A stretch of DNA of 64,000 nucleotides from Bacillus licheniformis DSM 13 = ATCC 14580 (GCF_000011645.1 NC_006270.3:3494501-3558500), one strand, 5' to 3'; positions 40,732 to 49,600 are shown, counted from the first letter of the stretch. Notes: generated from the letters alone by a model not told the origin. Numbers and translations: made by a program.

Positions 40732-42180
40732 ATGAACATCAAAAACATTGCTAAAAAAGCGTCAGCCTTAACCGTTGCTGCGGCACTGCTGGCCGGAGGT
40801 GCGCCGCAAACCTTTGCAAAAGAAACGCAGGATTACAAGAAAAGCTACGGATTTTCTCATATCACAAGACATGACATGCTGAAAATTCCCGAGCAGCAAA
40901 AGAGCGAACAATTTAAAGTTCCTCAATTCGATCCGAAAACAATCAAAAACATCCCTTCTGCAAAAGGGTATAACAAAAATGGAGAGCTGATCGATTTAGA
41001 CGTATGGGACAGCTGGCCGCTGCAAAATGCCGACGGGACGGTTGCTACATACCACGGCTACAATCTTGTTTTCGCGCTGGCGGGCGATCCGAAAGACGTC
41101 GATGACACATCCATCTATTTGTTCTATCAAAAGAAAGGCGAAACTTCTATCGACAGCTGGAAAAACGCCGGCAGAGTGTTTAAAGACAGCGACAAATTTG
41201 TTCCAGACGATCCGTACCTCAAACATCAAACACAGGAATGGTCAGGTTCTGCCACGCTGACAAAAGACGGAAAAGTCCGACTGTTTTACACAGCTTTTTC
41301 CGGCACGCAATACGGCAAGCAGACGCTGACAACAGCTCAGGTCAATTTCTCTCAGCCGGATTCGGACACGCTCAAAATTGACGGTGTAGAAGATCATAAA
41401 TCGGTCTTTGACGGCGCCGACGGCACGGTATACCAAAACGTTCAGCAATTCATTGACGAAGGAAACTACAGCTCCGGCGACAACCATACGATGAGAGACC
41501 CGCATTATGTGGAAGACCGCGGCCATAAATATCTCGTATTTGAAGCCAATACGGGAACAAAAACCGGCTACCAAGGAGAAGACTCCCTATTCAACAGAGC
41601 CTACTACGGGGGCAGCAAGAAGTTCTTTAAAGAAGAAAGCAGCAAGCTGCTGCAAGGTGCGAACAAAAAGAACGCTTCGCTGGCTAACGGCGCTCTCGGA
41701 ATCATCGAATTAAATAACGATTATACACTGAAAAAAGTCATGAAGCCTTTGATCGCCTCCAATACGGTGACAGATGAAATCGAACGGGCCAACCTCTTCA
41801 AAATGAATGGAAAATGGTATCTGTTCACAGATTCAAGAGGATCAAAAATGACAATTGACGGCATCGGTTCAAAAGACATTTATATGCTCGGCTATGTATC
41901 AGGTTCATTAACCGGACCATTCAAGCCTTTAAACAAATCCGGACTTGTTTTGCATATGGACCAGGATTACAATGACATCACGTTTACTTATTCACACTTT
42001 GCCGTACCGCAGAAAAAAGGCGACGAAGTCGTCATTACAAGCTACATCACAAACAGAGGGATTTCGAACGAGCATCACGCCACGTTTGCACCAAGCTTTT
42101 TGCTGAAGATCAAAGGATCAAAAACATCCGTTGTCAAAAACAGCATCCTTGAACAGGGACAACTAACGGTAAACAAATAA
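40732..42180 (+). CDS. sacB: Levansucrase SacB
   Basis: A 482-residue secreted GH68 enzyme that splits sucrose and builds the fructose polymer levan outside the cell. The signal peptide MNIKNIAKKASALTVAAALL ends at TFAKE. Catalytic residues lie in VWDSWPLQNADG (nucleophile Asp), MRDPHYVEDRG (transition-state Asp of RDP) and DEIERANLF (acid/base Glu). The ATG at 40732 sits eight bases after AAAGGGAGG. The RAT leader upstream gives sucrose induction. The extra segment around YNKNGELID is not in the B. subtilis protein as I recall it. Confidence 0.96.
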   Translation: MNIKNIAKKASALTVAAALLAGGAPQTFAKETQDYKKSYGFSHITRHDMLKIPEQQKSEQFKVPQFDPKTIKNIPSAKGYNKNGELIDLDVWDSWPLQNADGTVATYHGYNLVFALAGDPKDVDDTSIYLFYQKKGETSIDSWKNAGRVFKDSDKFVPDDPYLKHQTQEWSGSATLTKDGKVRLFYTAFSGTQYGKQTLTTAQVNFSQPDSDTLKIDGVEDHKSVFDGADGTVYQNVQQFIDEGNYSSGDNHTMRDPHYVEDRGHKYLVFEANTGTKTGYQGEDSLFNRAYYGGSKKFFKEESSKLLQGANKKNASLANGALGIIELNNDYTLKKVMKPLIASNTVTDEIERANLFKMNGKWYLFTDSRGSKMTIDGIGSKDIYMLGYVSGSLTGPFKPLNKSGLVLHMDQDYNDITFTYSHFAVPQKKGDEVVITSYITNRGISNEHHATFAPSFLLKIKGSKTSVVKNSILEQGQLTVNK

Positions 42181-42187
42181 AACGAAC

Positions 42188-42226
42188 GAAGGAAAATGCC
42201 GGTGAACATCGGCATTTTCTTTCGTA
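42188..42226 (+). terminator. Hairpin after sacB
   Basis: Stem GAAAATGCCGGTG/CATCGGCATTTTC followed by TTTC. It lies between sacB and levB and may only partly stop transcription, so levB could share the sacB transcript. Confidence 0.7.
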
Positions 42227-42256
42227 TGTCATCTTAGAATAAAGCGGGGAATTTTC

Positions 42257-43804
42257 TTGAAGAAGGCAGTATATAAGCGGATCAGCATTTTAACTGTTTG
42301 TCTTGGAATCTTCATCATGATATTTCTTTCAGTCCGGGAAACAGAAAAAAAGGGAGAATCTCCGGATACACCGGAATATCGTGCAGCTTTCCATTTGACA
42401 ACCCCTGACAAATGGAAAAACGACCCTCAAAAACCCGTCTATTTCAATGGAGAATATCATTACTACTACCTCTATAACCGAGACTATCCGGACGGCAATG
42501 GAACAGAGTGGCGCCACGCAGTATCAGATGATCTCGTCCACTGGCAGGATAAAGGGGTTGCCATTCCGAAATATACGAATAAAAATGGCGATCCCTGGTC
42601 CGGTTCTGTCGTTGTCGACTCAAAAAACACAGCCGGCTTCGGCAAAGGGACGATCGTGGCGGTTATGACGCAGCCGTCGGCCAATGACGGGAAGGAAGAG
42701 CAATTTTTATGGTACAGCCAAAATGGAGGAAAAACATTTAAACCTTACGGTGAAGAGCCGGTCTTGCCTAATCCGGGCACCGTCGATTTCAGAGATCCGA
42801 AAGTGATCTGGGATGAACAGGATGATAAATGGGTGATGGCGCTGGCTGAAGGAACGAAAGTCGGCTTTTACGAATCGCAAAACCTTAAGGAATGGCGTTA
42901 TACAGGTAGTTTTCAAACAGAAAATATCGGCATCATCGAATGTCCGGATCTGTATAAGATGCGGGCGGATGACGGAACATATAAATGGGTTCTTGGAGCA
43001 AGCGCCAACGGGAAAGGGACCGGCAAGCCGAATACTTATGCATACTGGACAGGCAGCTTCAACGGCAACGAATTTACGGCAGACGAAGCAGAACCCCAGT
43101 GGCTTGATTACGGATTTGACTGGTATGCGGGCGTGACATTTGAGGACGGCGAAACGAACGATCCGTACGAGAAACGCTATGCTTTGGCGTGGATGAATAA
43201 CTGGGATTATGCAAACCGGACGCCAACATGGAAAGACGGTTTTAACGGAACCGATTCGATCGTCCGGCAAATTCGGCTTAAACATAAAGGCGGAGATCGA
43301 TACAGCCTCGCCTCTCATCCAATCGATCAATTGGATGAATTAACCGAATCTGCCGATGAATTGGATCGCATCGAAGTGAACGGATCAAAAACGCTGCAGA
43401 TTAAGGGGAATACCTATCAGCTTGAGGCAGATATCTCTTGGGACGACCTTAAAAATGCGGGTTTCAGGCTCAGAGAATCCGCGGACCGAAAACGCCATAT
43501 CGATGTTGGAATTTCGGCTGAAGGCGGATATTCTTATGTGAACAGAGGATTTACGGGACAGCCTGACAGCACCCGCACCTATTTGGAAAGCAAAGCACCG
43601 TTTGATCCGGAAAAAAAACGGGTCCATTTCACAATTATCGTAGATCAAAACACTGTCGAAGCATTTATTGATGACGGCGAAACGACGCATTCAAACCTTG
43701 CATTTCCCGACATGAATGATACAGGCATCACACTCTTTAGCGAAAATGGAACGGCCGTCTTTGAAAATCTTAAGATCAAACATTTGCGTTCAATCCGCGA
43801 TTAA
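42257..43804 (+). CDS. levB: Endolevanase LevB
   Basis: A 515-residue GH32 protein that cuts levan into levanbiose and longer products. The N-terminus has one hydrophobic segment (ISILTVCLGIFIMIFL), a signal or membrane anchor. Catalytic motifs are WKNDPQKPVYF (nucleophile Asp of the NDP), FRDPKVIW (RDP) and IIECPDLYK (EC acid/base). A C-terminal beta sandwich follows (RLRESADRKRHIDVG). The start is TTG at 42257 after GCGGGGA. It follows sacB directly, so levan synthesis and turnover are linked. Confidence 0.92.
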   Translation: MKKAVYKRISILTVCLGIFIMIFLSVRETEKKGESPDTPEYRAAFHLTTPDKWKNDPQKPVYFNGEYHYYYLYNRDYPDGNGTEWRHAVSDDLVHWQDKGVAIPKYTNKNGDPWSGSVVVDSKNTAGFGKGTIVAVMTQPSANDGKEEQFLWYSQNGGKTFKPYGEEPVLPNPGTVDFRDPKVIWDEQDDKWVMALAEGTKVGFYESQNLKEWRYTGSFQTENIGIIECPDLYKMRADDGTYKWVLGASANGKGTGKPNTYAYWTGSFNGNEFTADEAEPQWLDYGFDWYAGVTFEDGETNDPYEKRYALAWMNNWDYANRTPTWKDGFNGTDSIVRQIRLKHKGGDRYSLASHPIDQLDELTESADELDRIEVNGSKTLQIKGNTYQLEADISWDDLKNAGFRLRESADRKRHIDVGISAEGGYSYVNRGFTGQPDSTRTYLESKAPFDPEKKRVHFTIIVDQNTVEAFIDDGETTHSNLAFPDMNDTGITLFSENGTAVFENLKIKHLRSIRD

Positions 43805-43805
43805 A

Positions 43806-43840
43806 CAACACGGGCGGCCAAGCGGCCGCCTTTTTTTGTG
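43806..43840 (+). terminator. Terminator of sacB-levB
   Basis: Stem GGGCGGCC/GGCCGCC followed by TTTTTTT, just after the levB stop. Confidence 0.88.
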
Positions 43841-43929
43841 AAAGCGAATCATTACGCTCACTCTCCGAATACGACTAAAGTGTTCACAAAAAAACAAGGG
43901 CGGCAAATGCCAAACCCTTGTCTTGAAAA

Positions 43930-44005
43930 CGCGCTCGGAGGGATTCGAACCCCCGGCAGACGTGGTACCGGAAACCACCGCTCTATCCAGCTGAGCTACG
44001 AGCGC
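43930..44005 (-). tRNA. trnQ-Arg: tRNA-Arg (anticodon CCG)
   Basis: Minus strand: acceptor GCGCTCG pairs with CGAGCGC, the D arm is GCTC...GAGC, the anticodon arm is GTGGT-TTCCGGT-ACCAC with CCG in the loop, and the T arm contains GGTTCGAATCCC. No CCA is encoded. A lone arginine tRNA next to clpP matches the B. subtilis trnQ-Arg position. Confidence 0.94.
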
Positions 44006-44087
44006 ACAATATGATTTTTTAACGTCAGCAATTCATATTATAAGGGCTGTTCTTTAAAAAGTCAATCACAATCTCCTGCTCGAAACA

Positions 44088-44117
44088 AAAAACCCGCATC
44101 ATCATGATGCAGGTTTA
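44088..44117 (-). terminator. Terminator overlapping the end of the TM2 gene
   Basis: Stem AAACCTGCATCAT/ATGATGCGGGTTT followed by a T-run on the minus strand. The tandem stop codons TGATGA of the TM2 gene form the loop. Confidence 0.8.
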
Positions 44118-44419
44118 GATAATACGGAAGCTATAATCTTTTGTTCGATTTCTTCATTTACTTCGTCCGTTGTTTTGACAAGGCAGATAATGCCGTCAAT
44201 AAAAGGCCAAATGAATAATGTAATCCAGCCGAGAAGCAACATGGCTACAGCGTAGCCTTTTCTCTCGTCCAGATAAAATCTGTGAGCGGCAACGCCTCCG
44301 AGAAACCACCATAAAAGAAATACAATCAGCTTCGATTTCTTCTTATTTTGCAGCTCTGAAGCCACGACAAGCCTCTGCTGATCTGTCAGGTTACTCTTGT
44401 CCAAGTTCACATAACCCAT
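44102..44419 (-). CDS. TM2-domain membrane protein
   Basis: A 105-residue protein with a TM2 domain: two helices (LIVFLLWWFLGGVAAHRFYL and YAVAMLLLGWITLFIWPFID) joined by the conserved AHRFYLDERKGYA turn, ending in IDGIICL. An amphipathic, charged N-terminus precedes it. Function is unknown; TM2 proteins are small inner-membrane proteins, often close to stress genes. It is divergent from clpP. The last six codons lie inside the terminator stem. Confidence 0.85.
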   Translation of the reverse strand: MGYVNLDKSNLTDQQRLVVASELQNKKKSKLIVFLLWWFLGGVAAHRFYLDERKGYAVAMLLLGWITLFIWPFIDGIICLVKTTDEVNEEIEQKIIASVLSKPAS

Positions 44420-44523
44420 AATTGATTTCCTTCTTTCCTATAAAATAAAATGAAGACCAATGGACTAATCTTAGACTATTGGACCTAAATTTTCTATACT
44501 TTTCTCTATAAAGTTGATATTTT

Positions 44524-44549
44524 GTTTGAGTTTCCTTCAAAATGGGAAA
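44524..44549 (+). promoter_or_regulatory. Candidate sigma-B promoter upstream of clpP
   Basis: GTTTGA (44524-44529), a 14-base spacer and GGGAAA (44544-44549) resemble the sigma-B consensus GTTTAA-N12-14-GGGTAT. B. subtilis clpP also has a sigma-B promoter upstream of its sigma-A promoter. Confidence 0.5.
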
Positions 44550-44589
44550 AATAAACCCAGTATGTCTTTTGGATGAAGGCGGCTTTTTG

Positions 44590-44630
44590 TTTGACCTTTA
44601 TTGACCAAAAATGTATGATTAAACTACATA
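44590..44630 (+). promoter_or_regulatory. clpP sigma-A promoter with CtsR operator
   Basis: TTTGACCTTTATTGACC (44590-44606) is the complement of the CtsR heptad repeat RGTCAAANANRGTCAAA with one change. Its second half is also the -35 (TTGACC), followed by an 18-base spacer and -10 TACATA (44625-44630). CtsR bound here should repress clpP until heat or protein stress. Confidence 0.85.
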
Positions 44631-44659
44631 CTTACCTTTTAAGGTGAAGGAGGAGCATT

Positions 44660-45256
44660 ATGAATTTAATACCTACAGTCATTGAACAGACGAACCGCGG
44701 GGAAAGAGCGTATGACATTTACTCACGCTTGTTGAAAGACCGTATCATTATGCTGGGATCAGCAATCGATGACAATGTTGCGAACTCCATCGTATCTCAG
44801 CTTCTATTCCTTGAAGCCGAAGATCCAGAAAAAGATATCAGCATCTATATCAACAGCCCTGGCGGCTCCATCACAGCCGGTATGGCGATTTATGACACCA
44901 TGCAGTTTATTAAACCGCAAGTCTCCACGATTTGTACGGGAATGGCGGCATCCATGGGTGCGTTCCTTCTTGCAGCCGGCGAGAAAGGGAAGCGCTACGC
45001 TCTTCCAAACAGTGAAGTCATGATCCACCAGCCGCTTGGCGGAGCGCAGGGTCAGGCGACTGAAATTGAAATTGCCGCGAAACGCATTCTTTCATTGCGC
45101 GACAAGCTGAACAAAATCCTTGCAGAGCGCACTGGGCAGCCGCTTGAAGTAATCGAGCGCGATACAGACCGCGACAACTTCAAAACGGCTGAAGAAGCAA
45201 AAGAATACGGCCTGATTGATAAAGTGCTTACACGCAATATCGACGCACAGAAGTAA
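44660..45256 (+). CDS. clpP: ATP-dependent Clp protease proteolytic subunit ClpP
   Basis: A 198-residue serine peptidase that forms the 14-mer chamber of ClpCP, ClpEP and ClpXP. The catalytic triad is in GMAASMGAFLLAAG (Ser), IHQPLGGAQGQ (His) and RDTDRDNF (Asp). The N-terminus MNLIPTVIEQTNRGERAYDI is standard. The ATG follows AAGGAGGAGC. CtsR and possibly sigma-B control it. Confidence 0.98.
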   Translation: MNLIPTVIEQTNRGERAYDIYSRLLKDRIIMLGSAIDDNVANSIVSQLLFLEAEDPEKDISIYINSPGGSITAGMAIYDTMQFIKPQVSTICTGMAASMGAFLLAAGEKGKRYALPNSEVMIHQPLGGAQGQATEIEIAAKRILSLRDKLNKILAERTGQPLEVIERDTDRDNFKTAEEAKEYGLIDKVLTRNIDAQK

Positions 45257-45262
45257 ACAGCC

Positions 45263-45297
45263 AAAAAGCTGCCGGAGTCACCGGCAGCTTTTTTTTA
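45263..45297 (+). terminator. Terminator of clpP
   Basis: Stem AAGCTGCCGG/CCGGCAGCTT with a five-base loop and an eight-T run. Confidence 0.92.
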
Positions 45298-45335
45298 CTC
45301 CAAATGGGTTGTCCCATTCGCTATATGTAAAGCTT

Positions 45336-45911
45336 CTATAAATCCTTCCACTTTTTCTCGAGGACAGGGTAGCGATAATCATTCATGTTCCCGATCAACT
45401 CCGCAGGGCTTGCCGAAGCATGAATCAGCTCAAGGTGCGATTTGTTCGAAAAGCCTTCTTGAACGCTGTATTCGAGCATTTTAAGAAGGGGTTCAAAATA
45501 GCCGTTCACATTGTAAAGTCCGATCGGCTTTTGATGGATGCCGATCTGCGCCCAGCAGAGCACTTCAAACAGCTCTTCAAACGTGCCGAAGCCTCCGGGC
45601 ATCGCGATAAAGCCGTCAGCTAATTCACTCATTTTCGCTTTGCGCTCATGCATGCCGCTCACTTCGATCAGCTCCGTCAACTGCTGATGAACGATTTCCC
45701 CTGTAAAAAGGCCTTTCGGCATAACGCCGACGACTTCCCCGCCGTTTTCCAATACGGTATCCGCAATCACGCCCATCAATCCCATTCTCGATCCTCCGTA
45801 AACAAGGCGAAGCCCCTTCTCGGCAATATAAACGCCAAGCTCTGCAGCTTTCTTCTTGTACTCCGGGTCCGCCCCCATATTTGATCCTGAATATACGCAT
45901 ACCGTTTTCAC
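45336..45911 (-). CDS. yvdD: LOG-family nucleotide phosphoribohydrolase YvdD
   Basis: A 191-residue Rossmann-like LOG family protein. The signature MPGGFGTFEELFEVL (PGGxGT) and VYSGSNMGADPEYK are visible. Family members release adenine-type bases from nucleoside 5'-monophosphates; they were named for cytokinin activation in plants, and the bacterial physiological role is uncertain. The start is GTG at 45911 after GGAGTGAG. Monocistronic and convergent with clpP. Confidence 0.9.
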   Translation of the reverse strand: MKTVCVYSGSNMGADPEYKKKAAELGVYIAEKGLRLVYGGSRMGLMGVIADTVLENGGEVVGVMPKGLFTGEIVHQQLTELIEVSGMHERKAKMSELADGFIAMPGGFGTFEELFEVLCWAQIGIHQKPIGLYNVNGYFEPLLKMLEYSVQEGFSNKSHLELIHASASPAELIGNMNDYRYPVLEKKWKDL

Positions 45912-46022
45912 TTTCGCTCACTCCAACTCCATATATTGATAAAAGCAATTAACATTGTACTATATATTGTTTGTTCCGTGTGCGACAATATAATTGAATT
46001 TCTAAACGGGAGTGTATAACTT

Positions 46023-46358
46023 ATGACAATCACAGACGCGGAGCAATGGACAAAGGCATTTTACAGGGAAAGAGGATGGAGCGAATACGGACCTTTCATC
46101 AGGATGGGATTTTTAATGGAAGAGGCTGGCGAACTGGCGAGAGCGGTTAGAGCATACGAAATCGGAAGGGACCGTCCTGACGAAGCAAAACGGCCGGCTG
46201 CTGAACTGAAAAAAGAACTGATCGAAGAAATGGGCGATGTAATGGGGAATTTGATCATGCTTGCCGGCATATACGGTGTTTCATTGGAAGACATGATGGA
46301 TGCCCATCGCTGCAAACTGACGGAACGATTTGCAGGAGAGCATCATCAAGATCAATGA
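46023..46358 (+). CDS. yvdC: MazG-like NTP pyrophosphohydrolase YvdC
   Basis: A 111-residue helical protein of the MazG/dUTPase-like all-alpha superfamily. The metal-binding acidic residues are in MEEAGELARAV and IEEMGDVMGNLIM. It likely hydrolyses non-canonical or excess nucleoside triphosphates. The ATG follows GGGAGTG. Its 3' end overlaps the next gene by 29 bases, so the two may be translated together. Confidence 0.87.
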   Translation: MTITDAEQWTKAFYRERGWSEYGPFIRMGFLMEEAGELARAVRAYEIGRDRPDEAKRPAAELKKELIEEMGDVMGNLIMLAGIYGVSLEDMMDAHRCKLTERFAGEHHQDQ

Positions 46359-47322
46359 CCGCCTTTACGGGGAGGCAGATTTGGAGCCTGTGCTGACAGA
46401 CCTCATTCGTTCAAAAGCCGTTCAGCGTCTGAAAGGGATTCATCAGGGCGGGGCCTCTTTTCTCGTCAATCCCGCATGGAACATCAGCCGCTGTGAGCAC
46501 AGCATCGGAGTTATGCTTTTGATCCGCAGGCTTGGCGGAAGCCTGGAAGAGCAAATTGCAGGTTTGCTCCACGATGTTTCCCATACGGCATTTTCCCATG
46601 TGGCTGATGATGTATTTAACATGGAAAACGAAGATTACCATGAACAGATGTTTCGGCAATGGGTCAAGCAATCTGATATCTCCGGGATTCTGCATACATA
46701 CGGATTCCATGATGAAGACATCTTATATGACGAGCAAAAATGGACGCTGCTGGAGCAGCCGGCTCCTTCATTATGTGCGGATCGCATCGATTACACGCTT
46801 CGCGACTCTTTAGCCTATGGATTTGGCGATCCGGTAGAGATTGGACGATTTTTAGAAACTGGATTGACCGTTGCTGAAGGCGAAATCTGCTGCACTTCGG
46901 CAGAGCATGCCGAATGGTTCGCCCGCCTTTACTATCAAGAAGTGATTGACTTCTTTATGAATCCCCTCAATATATATGCGCTCTGTACCCTCAGCCAAAT
47001 GCTGAAAGAGGCGCTTGACATGCGTGTTATTGCGGGGCGCGATTTTTTCAAAACCGACACGGAACTGCTTGCGATGCTAAAGCAAAAAGCGCGCTTCCGG
47101 GAAACGCTGGTAAAGCTCAGCACAGCGAGCAAGCGCGTTAAACAAGGCGACGAAGGCGATTTTACTTTTCATCAAACATTAAAGGTGAGATGGATCGATC
47201 CAAAAGTCGCTGTTAACGGAAGAAAAATCCCCGCCTCCACACTTTCAAAGAACGTCCTTCTGATGAAAGAAACGGCAATAGCCGCCATGAAAAAAGGCGC
47301 ATATGTAAAAGCAGCCCAATAA
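46330..47322 (+). CDS. HD-domain phosphohydrolase
   Basis: A 330-residue HD superfamily hydrolase of the dNTPase-like/SAMHD type. The metal ligands are in CEHSIGVMLLIRRL, LLHDVSHTAFSHV (HD pair) and ADRIDYTLRDS. The N-terminus INDRLYGEADLEPVLTDLIR and SKAVQRLKGIHQGG is conserved in the family, so the TTG at 46330 is preferred. However, GGGGAGG before a TTG at 46381 gives a better ribosome site and a shorter protein. Possible substrates are dNTPs or nucleotides, fitting the MazG-like neighbour. Confidence 0.82.
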   Translation: MQESIIKINDRLYGEADLEPVLTDLIRSKAVQRLKGIHQGGASFLVNPAWNISRCEHSIGVMLLIRRLGGSLEEQIAGLLHDVSHTAFSHVADDVFNMENEDYHEQMFRQWVKQSDISGILHTYGFHDEDILYDEQKWTLLEQPAPSLCADRIDYTLRDSLAYGFGDPVEIGRFLETGLTVAEGEICCTSAEHAEWFARLYYQEVIDFFMNPLNIYALCTLSQMLKEALDMRVIAGRDFFKTDTELLAMLKQKARFRETLVKLSTASKRVKQGDEGDFTFHQTLKVRWIDPKVAVNGRKIPASTLSKNVLLMKETAIAAMKKGAYVKAAQ

Positions 47323-47324
47323 AA

Positions 47325-47364
47325 GAAACCGCCTGCTTCAGTCCGGCCGAAACAGGCGGTTTTC
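47325..47364. terminator. Bidirectional terminator
   Basis: Stem AAACCGCCTG/CAGGCGGTTT with a longer loop. It lies between the HD gene and the converging SulP gene. Confidence 0.85.
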
Positions 47365-47368
47365 TTGG

Positions 47369-48988
47369 TTATGTCACGTCAAATATTTGTTCAGGCCTGT
47401 CGACAAAATGCTTTTTGCCGATCTTATGAAACAGCCCTGTTTTATGAAGAAGCTCACGCGGCTGCTGCTGAAGACCCACGATCATCACTTTCCCGTTTTG
47501 CTGGTGGACACGGTTGACGATCGTCATCAGGCTGCCTTCTGCGGAAGAGTCCATGTAGTCTACTTTATTCATCAGCAGGATGAGGAGTTTTGGCGGGTGG
47601 CCTTTGTCCAAAATTGAATCCTCCAATGAATTCGATGAGCCGAAAAACAGCGGGCCTTCAACCGAATAGATGCTGACAGAGCGTTGAAAATGCTTTTCTT
47701 CCGCTGCAGCTGCCGACTGGACGATCGATTCAGACACATCTTTTTTAATGCGGAACGACTTGCTCATTCTGGCGATAAAGGTGATGATCGCCAGCAGGAT
47801 CCCGGCCGCCACCCCAAACACAAGATCCTGCCAAACGGTTAAAAGAAATGTGACGACAAGCACGGCAGAGTCTGAATTTCTAATTTTCAAAATATTTATA
47901 AACTCTTTCCGCTCACTCATATTCCAAGCAACCACCATCAAAATCGGCGACATGCTTGCAAGCGGGATAAGGGAAGCGTATGGCGCAAACAAAAGCAGAA
48001 CCAATAAAACGAACACACCGTGTACGATACCTGAAATCGGAGAAGCAGCGCCCGTTTTAATATTGGTCGCCGTACGGGCAATCGCACCTGTCGCCGGAAT
48101 ACCGCCGAACAGCGGTGCGGCGATGTTCGCAATTCCTTGGCCGACAAGTTCTTTATTGCTGTCATGCCTTGTCCCCTTCATATTGTCTGCCACCATCGCG
48201 GAAAGCAGCGATTCGATTCCTCCGAGCATTGCAATCGCAAGAGCGGGAGGCATCAGGTAAATGATTTTTTCCAATGACAACTCAGGAAATTGAAAGCTCG
48301 GCAAGCTGCGCGGAATTTCGCCGTAAGCTGATCCGATCGTCACCACCTGTTCGGGAAACAGCATCGTGGCCATGACCGTTGATACAAGCAAGCCTGCGAG
48401 CGCTCCCGGCACTTTCGGCAGAACCTTTGGCGTAAACAGCACAAAGAAGAGCGATACGACAGCCGTCAAAATGCTGTAAAAGCTGAGCGTATTCAGGTTG
48501 ATGACAACCTCTCTCATATTCATATAAAAACTCTCATGCTTCTCGACATTTCTCAAGCCTAAAAACTTGGCGATTTCTCCGGTGAAAATAATCACCGCGA
48601 TTCCGGCCGTAAATCCGATGATCACCGGCCGCGGAATAAATTTGATGATCTTGCCGAGTTTTAGCAGCCCTAATATGACCAGAATCACTCCGGCCATAAA
48701 ACCGGCAATCAGCAGATTCTCAAATCCGTATTGGAGCACAATAGCGAACAGGATCGGGACAAAGGCCCCTGTCGGTCCGCCAATCTGGTATTTCGACCCG
48801 CCGAGAAGCGAAATCAAAATACCGGCGACAATCACTGTGTAAAGACCGTGTTCCGGTTTCACCCCCGAGGCTATAGCAAAAGCCATGCCAAGCGGAATCG
48901 CGACGACTCCAACGACCATTCCTGCTACAATATCTTTTTGAAACCGCTTAAGGCTGTATCCTTCAAATCTGCCTGAAAATCGTAACAT
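47369..48988 (-). CDS. yvdB: SulP-family anion transporter YvdB with STAS domain
   Basis: A 539-residue SulP transporter with about 11-12 membrane segments (DIVAGMVVGVVAIPLGMAFA, GLYTVIVAGILISLLGGSKY, GGPTGAFVPILFAI). A cytosolic STAS domain occupies the last 120 residues (LILLMNKVDYMDSSAEGSLM). SulP proteins carry sulfate, bicarbonate or dicarboxylates. It lies 21 bases after a beta-carbonic anhydrase gene, which favours bicarbonate as substrate. The ATG follows GGGGGG with good spacing. Confidence 0.88.
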   Translation of the reverse strand: MLRFSGRFEGYSLKRFQKDIVAGMVVGVVAIPLGMAFAIASGVKPEHGLYTVIVAGILISLLGGSKYQIGGPTGAFVPILFAIVLQYGFENLLIAGFMAGVILVILGLLKLGKIIKFIPRPVIIGFTAGIAVIIFTGEIAKFLGLRNVEKHESFYMNMREVVINLNTLSFYSILTAVVSLFFVLFTPKVLPKVPGALAGLLVSTVMATMLFPEQVVTIGSAYGEIPRSLPSFQFPELSLEKIIYLMPPALAIAMLGGIESLLSAMVADNMKGTRHDSNKELVGQGIANIAAPLFGGIPATGAIARTATNIKTGAASPISGIVHGVFVLLVLLLFAPYASLIPLASMSPILMVVAWNMSERKEFINILKIRNSDSAVLVVTFLLTVWQDLVFGVAAGILLAIITFIARMSKSFRIKKDVSESIVQSAAAAEEKHFQRSVSIYSVEGPLFFGSSNSLEDSILDKGHPPKLLILLMNKVDYMDSSAEGSLMTIVNRVHQQNGKVMIVGLQQQPRELLHKTGLFHKIGKKHFVDRPEQIFDVT

Positions 48989-49009
48989 TCAATCTATCCC
49001 CCCATTTGA

Positions 49010-49600
49010 TCATCGCACTTCCGAAAGCGAAACGTCTTCACGTGAATAACCATCTTCAACAACATCCAAACGGCCGGTCTTTGGATCAATCACCAATCCG
49101 TGCACCGGAACGTCTGAAGACAAGAGCGGATGTTTCCGGATCATGTTCACACTGTGGCTGACGCTGTCTTCAACGCTGTCAAAGCCCGTCATCCATGTGT
49201 CCAAATCGATGCCCGAATGCTGCAGGAGTTCGAGACAGCCATCATCGACACCCCGCTGTTTGGCCTTTTGAAGGATAGATGAAGCGTTCAGGCTTGCCAT
49301 TCCGCACTCATGGTGGCCGATCACGCAGACTTCTTCAGCCTGCAGCTCATAGACAGCCACAAGAATGCTGCGCATGACGCTTCCAAAAGGGTGAGAAACA
49401 ACGGCTCCCGCATTCTTAATGATTTTTGCGTCTCCATTTTTTAAACCCATTGCATGATGGAGCAGTTCTAATAAACGCGTGTCCATGCATGTCAAAATCA
49501 CAAGTTTTTTCTCAGGAAATTTCGTCGTTTCGTAAAACTCGTACCCCTTTTCCTCTACAAAAGACTGATTGTGCTTCAAAATGGAAGTTAAAATCGCCAT
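49010..49600 (-). CDS. yvdA: Beta-class carbonic anhydrase YvdA
   Basis: A 196-residue beta-carbonic anhydrase that interconverts CO2 and bicarbonate. Zinc ligands and the catalytic dyad are in TCMDTRLLEL (Cys and Asp-Arg) and CVIGHHECGM (His and Cys). The start is ATG at 49600 (MAILTSILKHNQ) behind AAAGGAG; an in-frame ATG at 49627 precedes that site. The co-transcribed SulP transporter suggests a bicarbonate import and hydration pair. Confidence 0.9.
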   Translation of the reverse strand: MAILTSILKHNQSFVEEKGYEFYETTKFPEKKLVILTCMDTRLLELLHHAMGLKNGDAKIIKNAGAVVSHPFGSVMRSILVAVYELQAEEVCVIGHHECGMASLNASSILQKAKQRGVDDGCLELLQHSGIDLDTWMTGFDSVEDSVSHSVNMIRKHPLLSSDVPVHGLVIDPKTGRLDVVEDGYSREDVSLSEVR

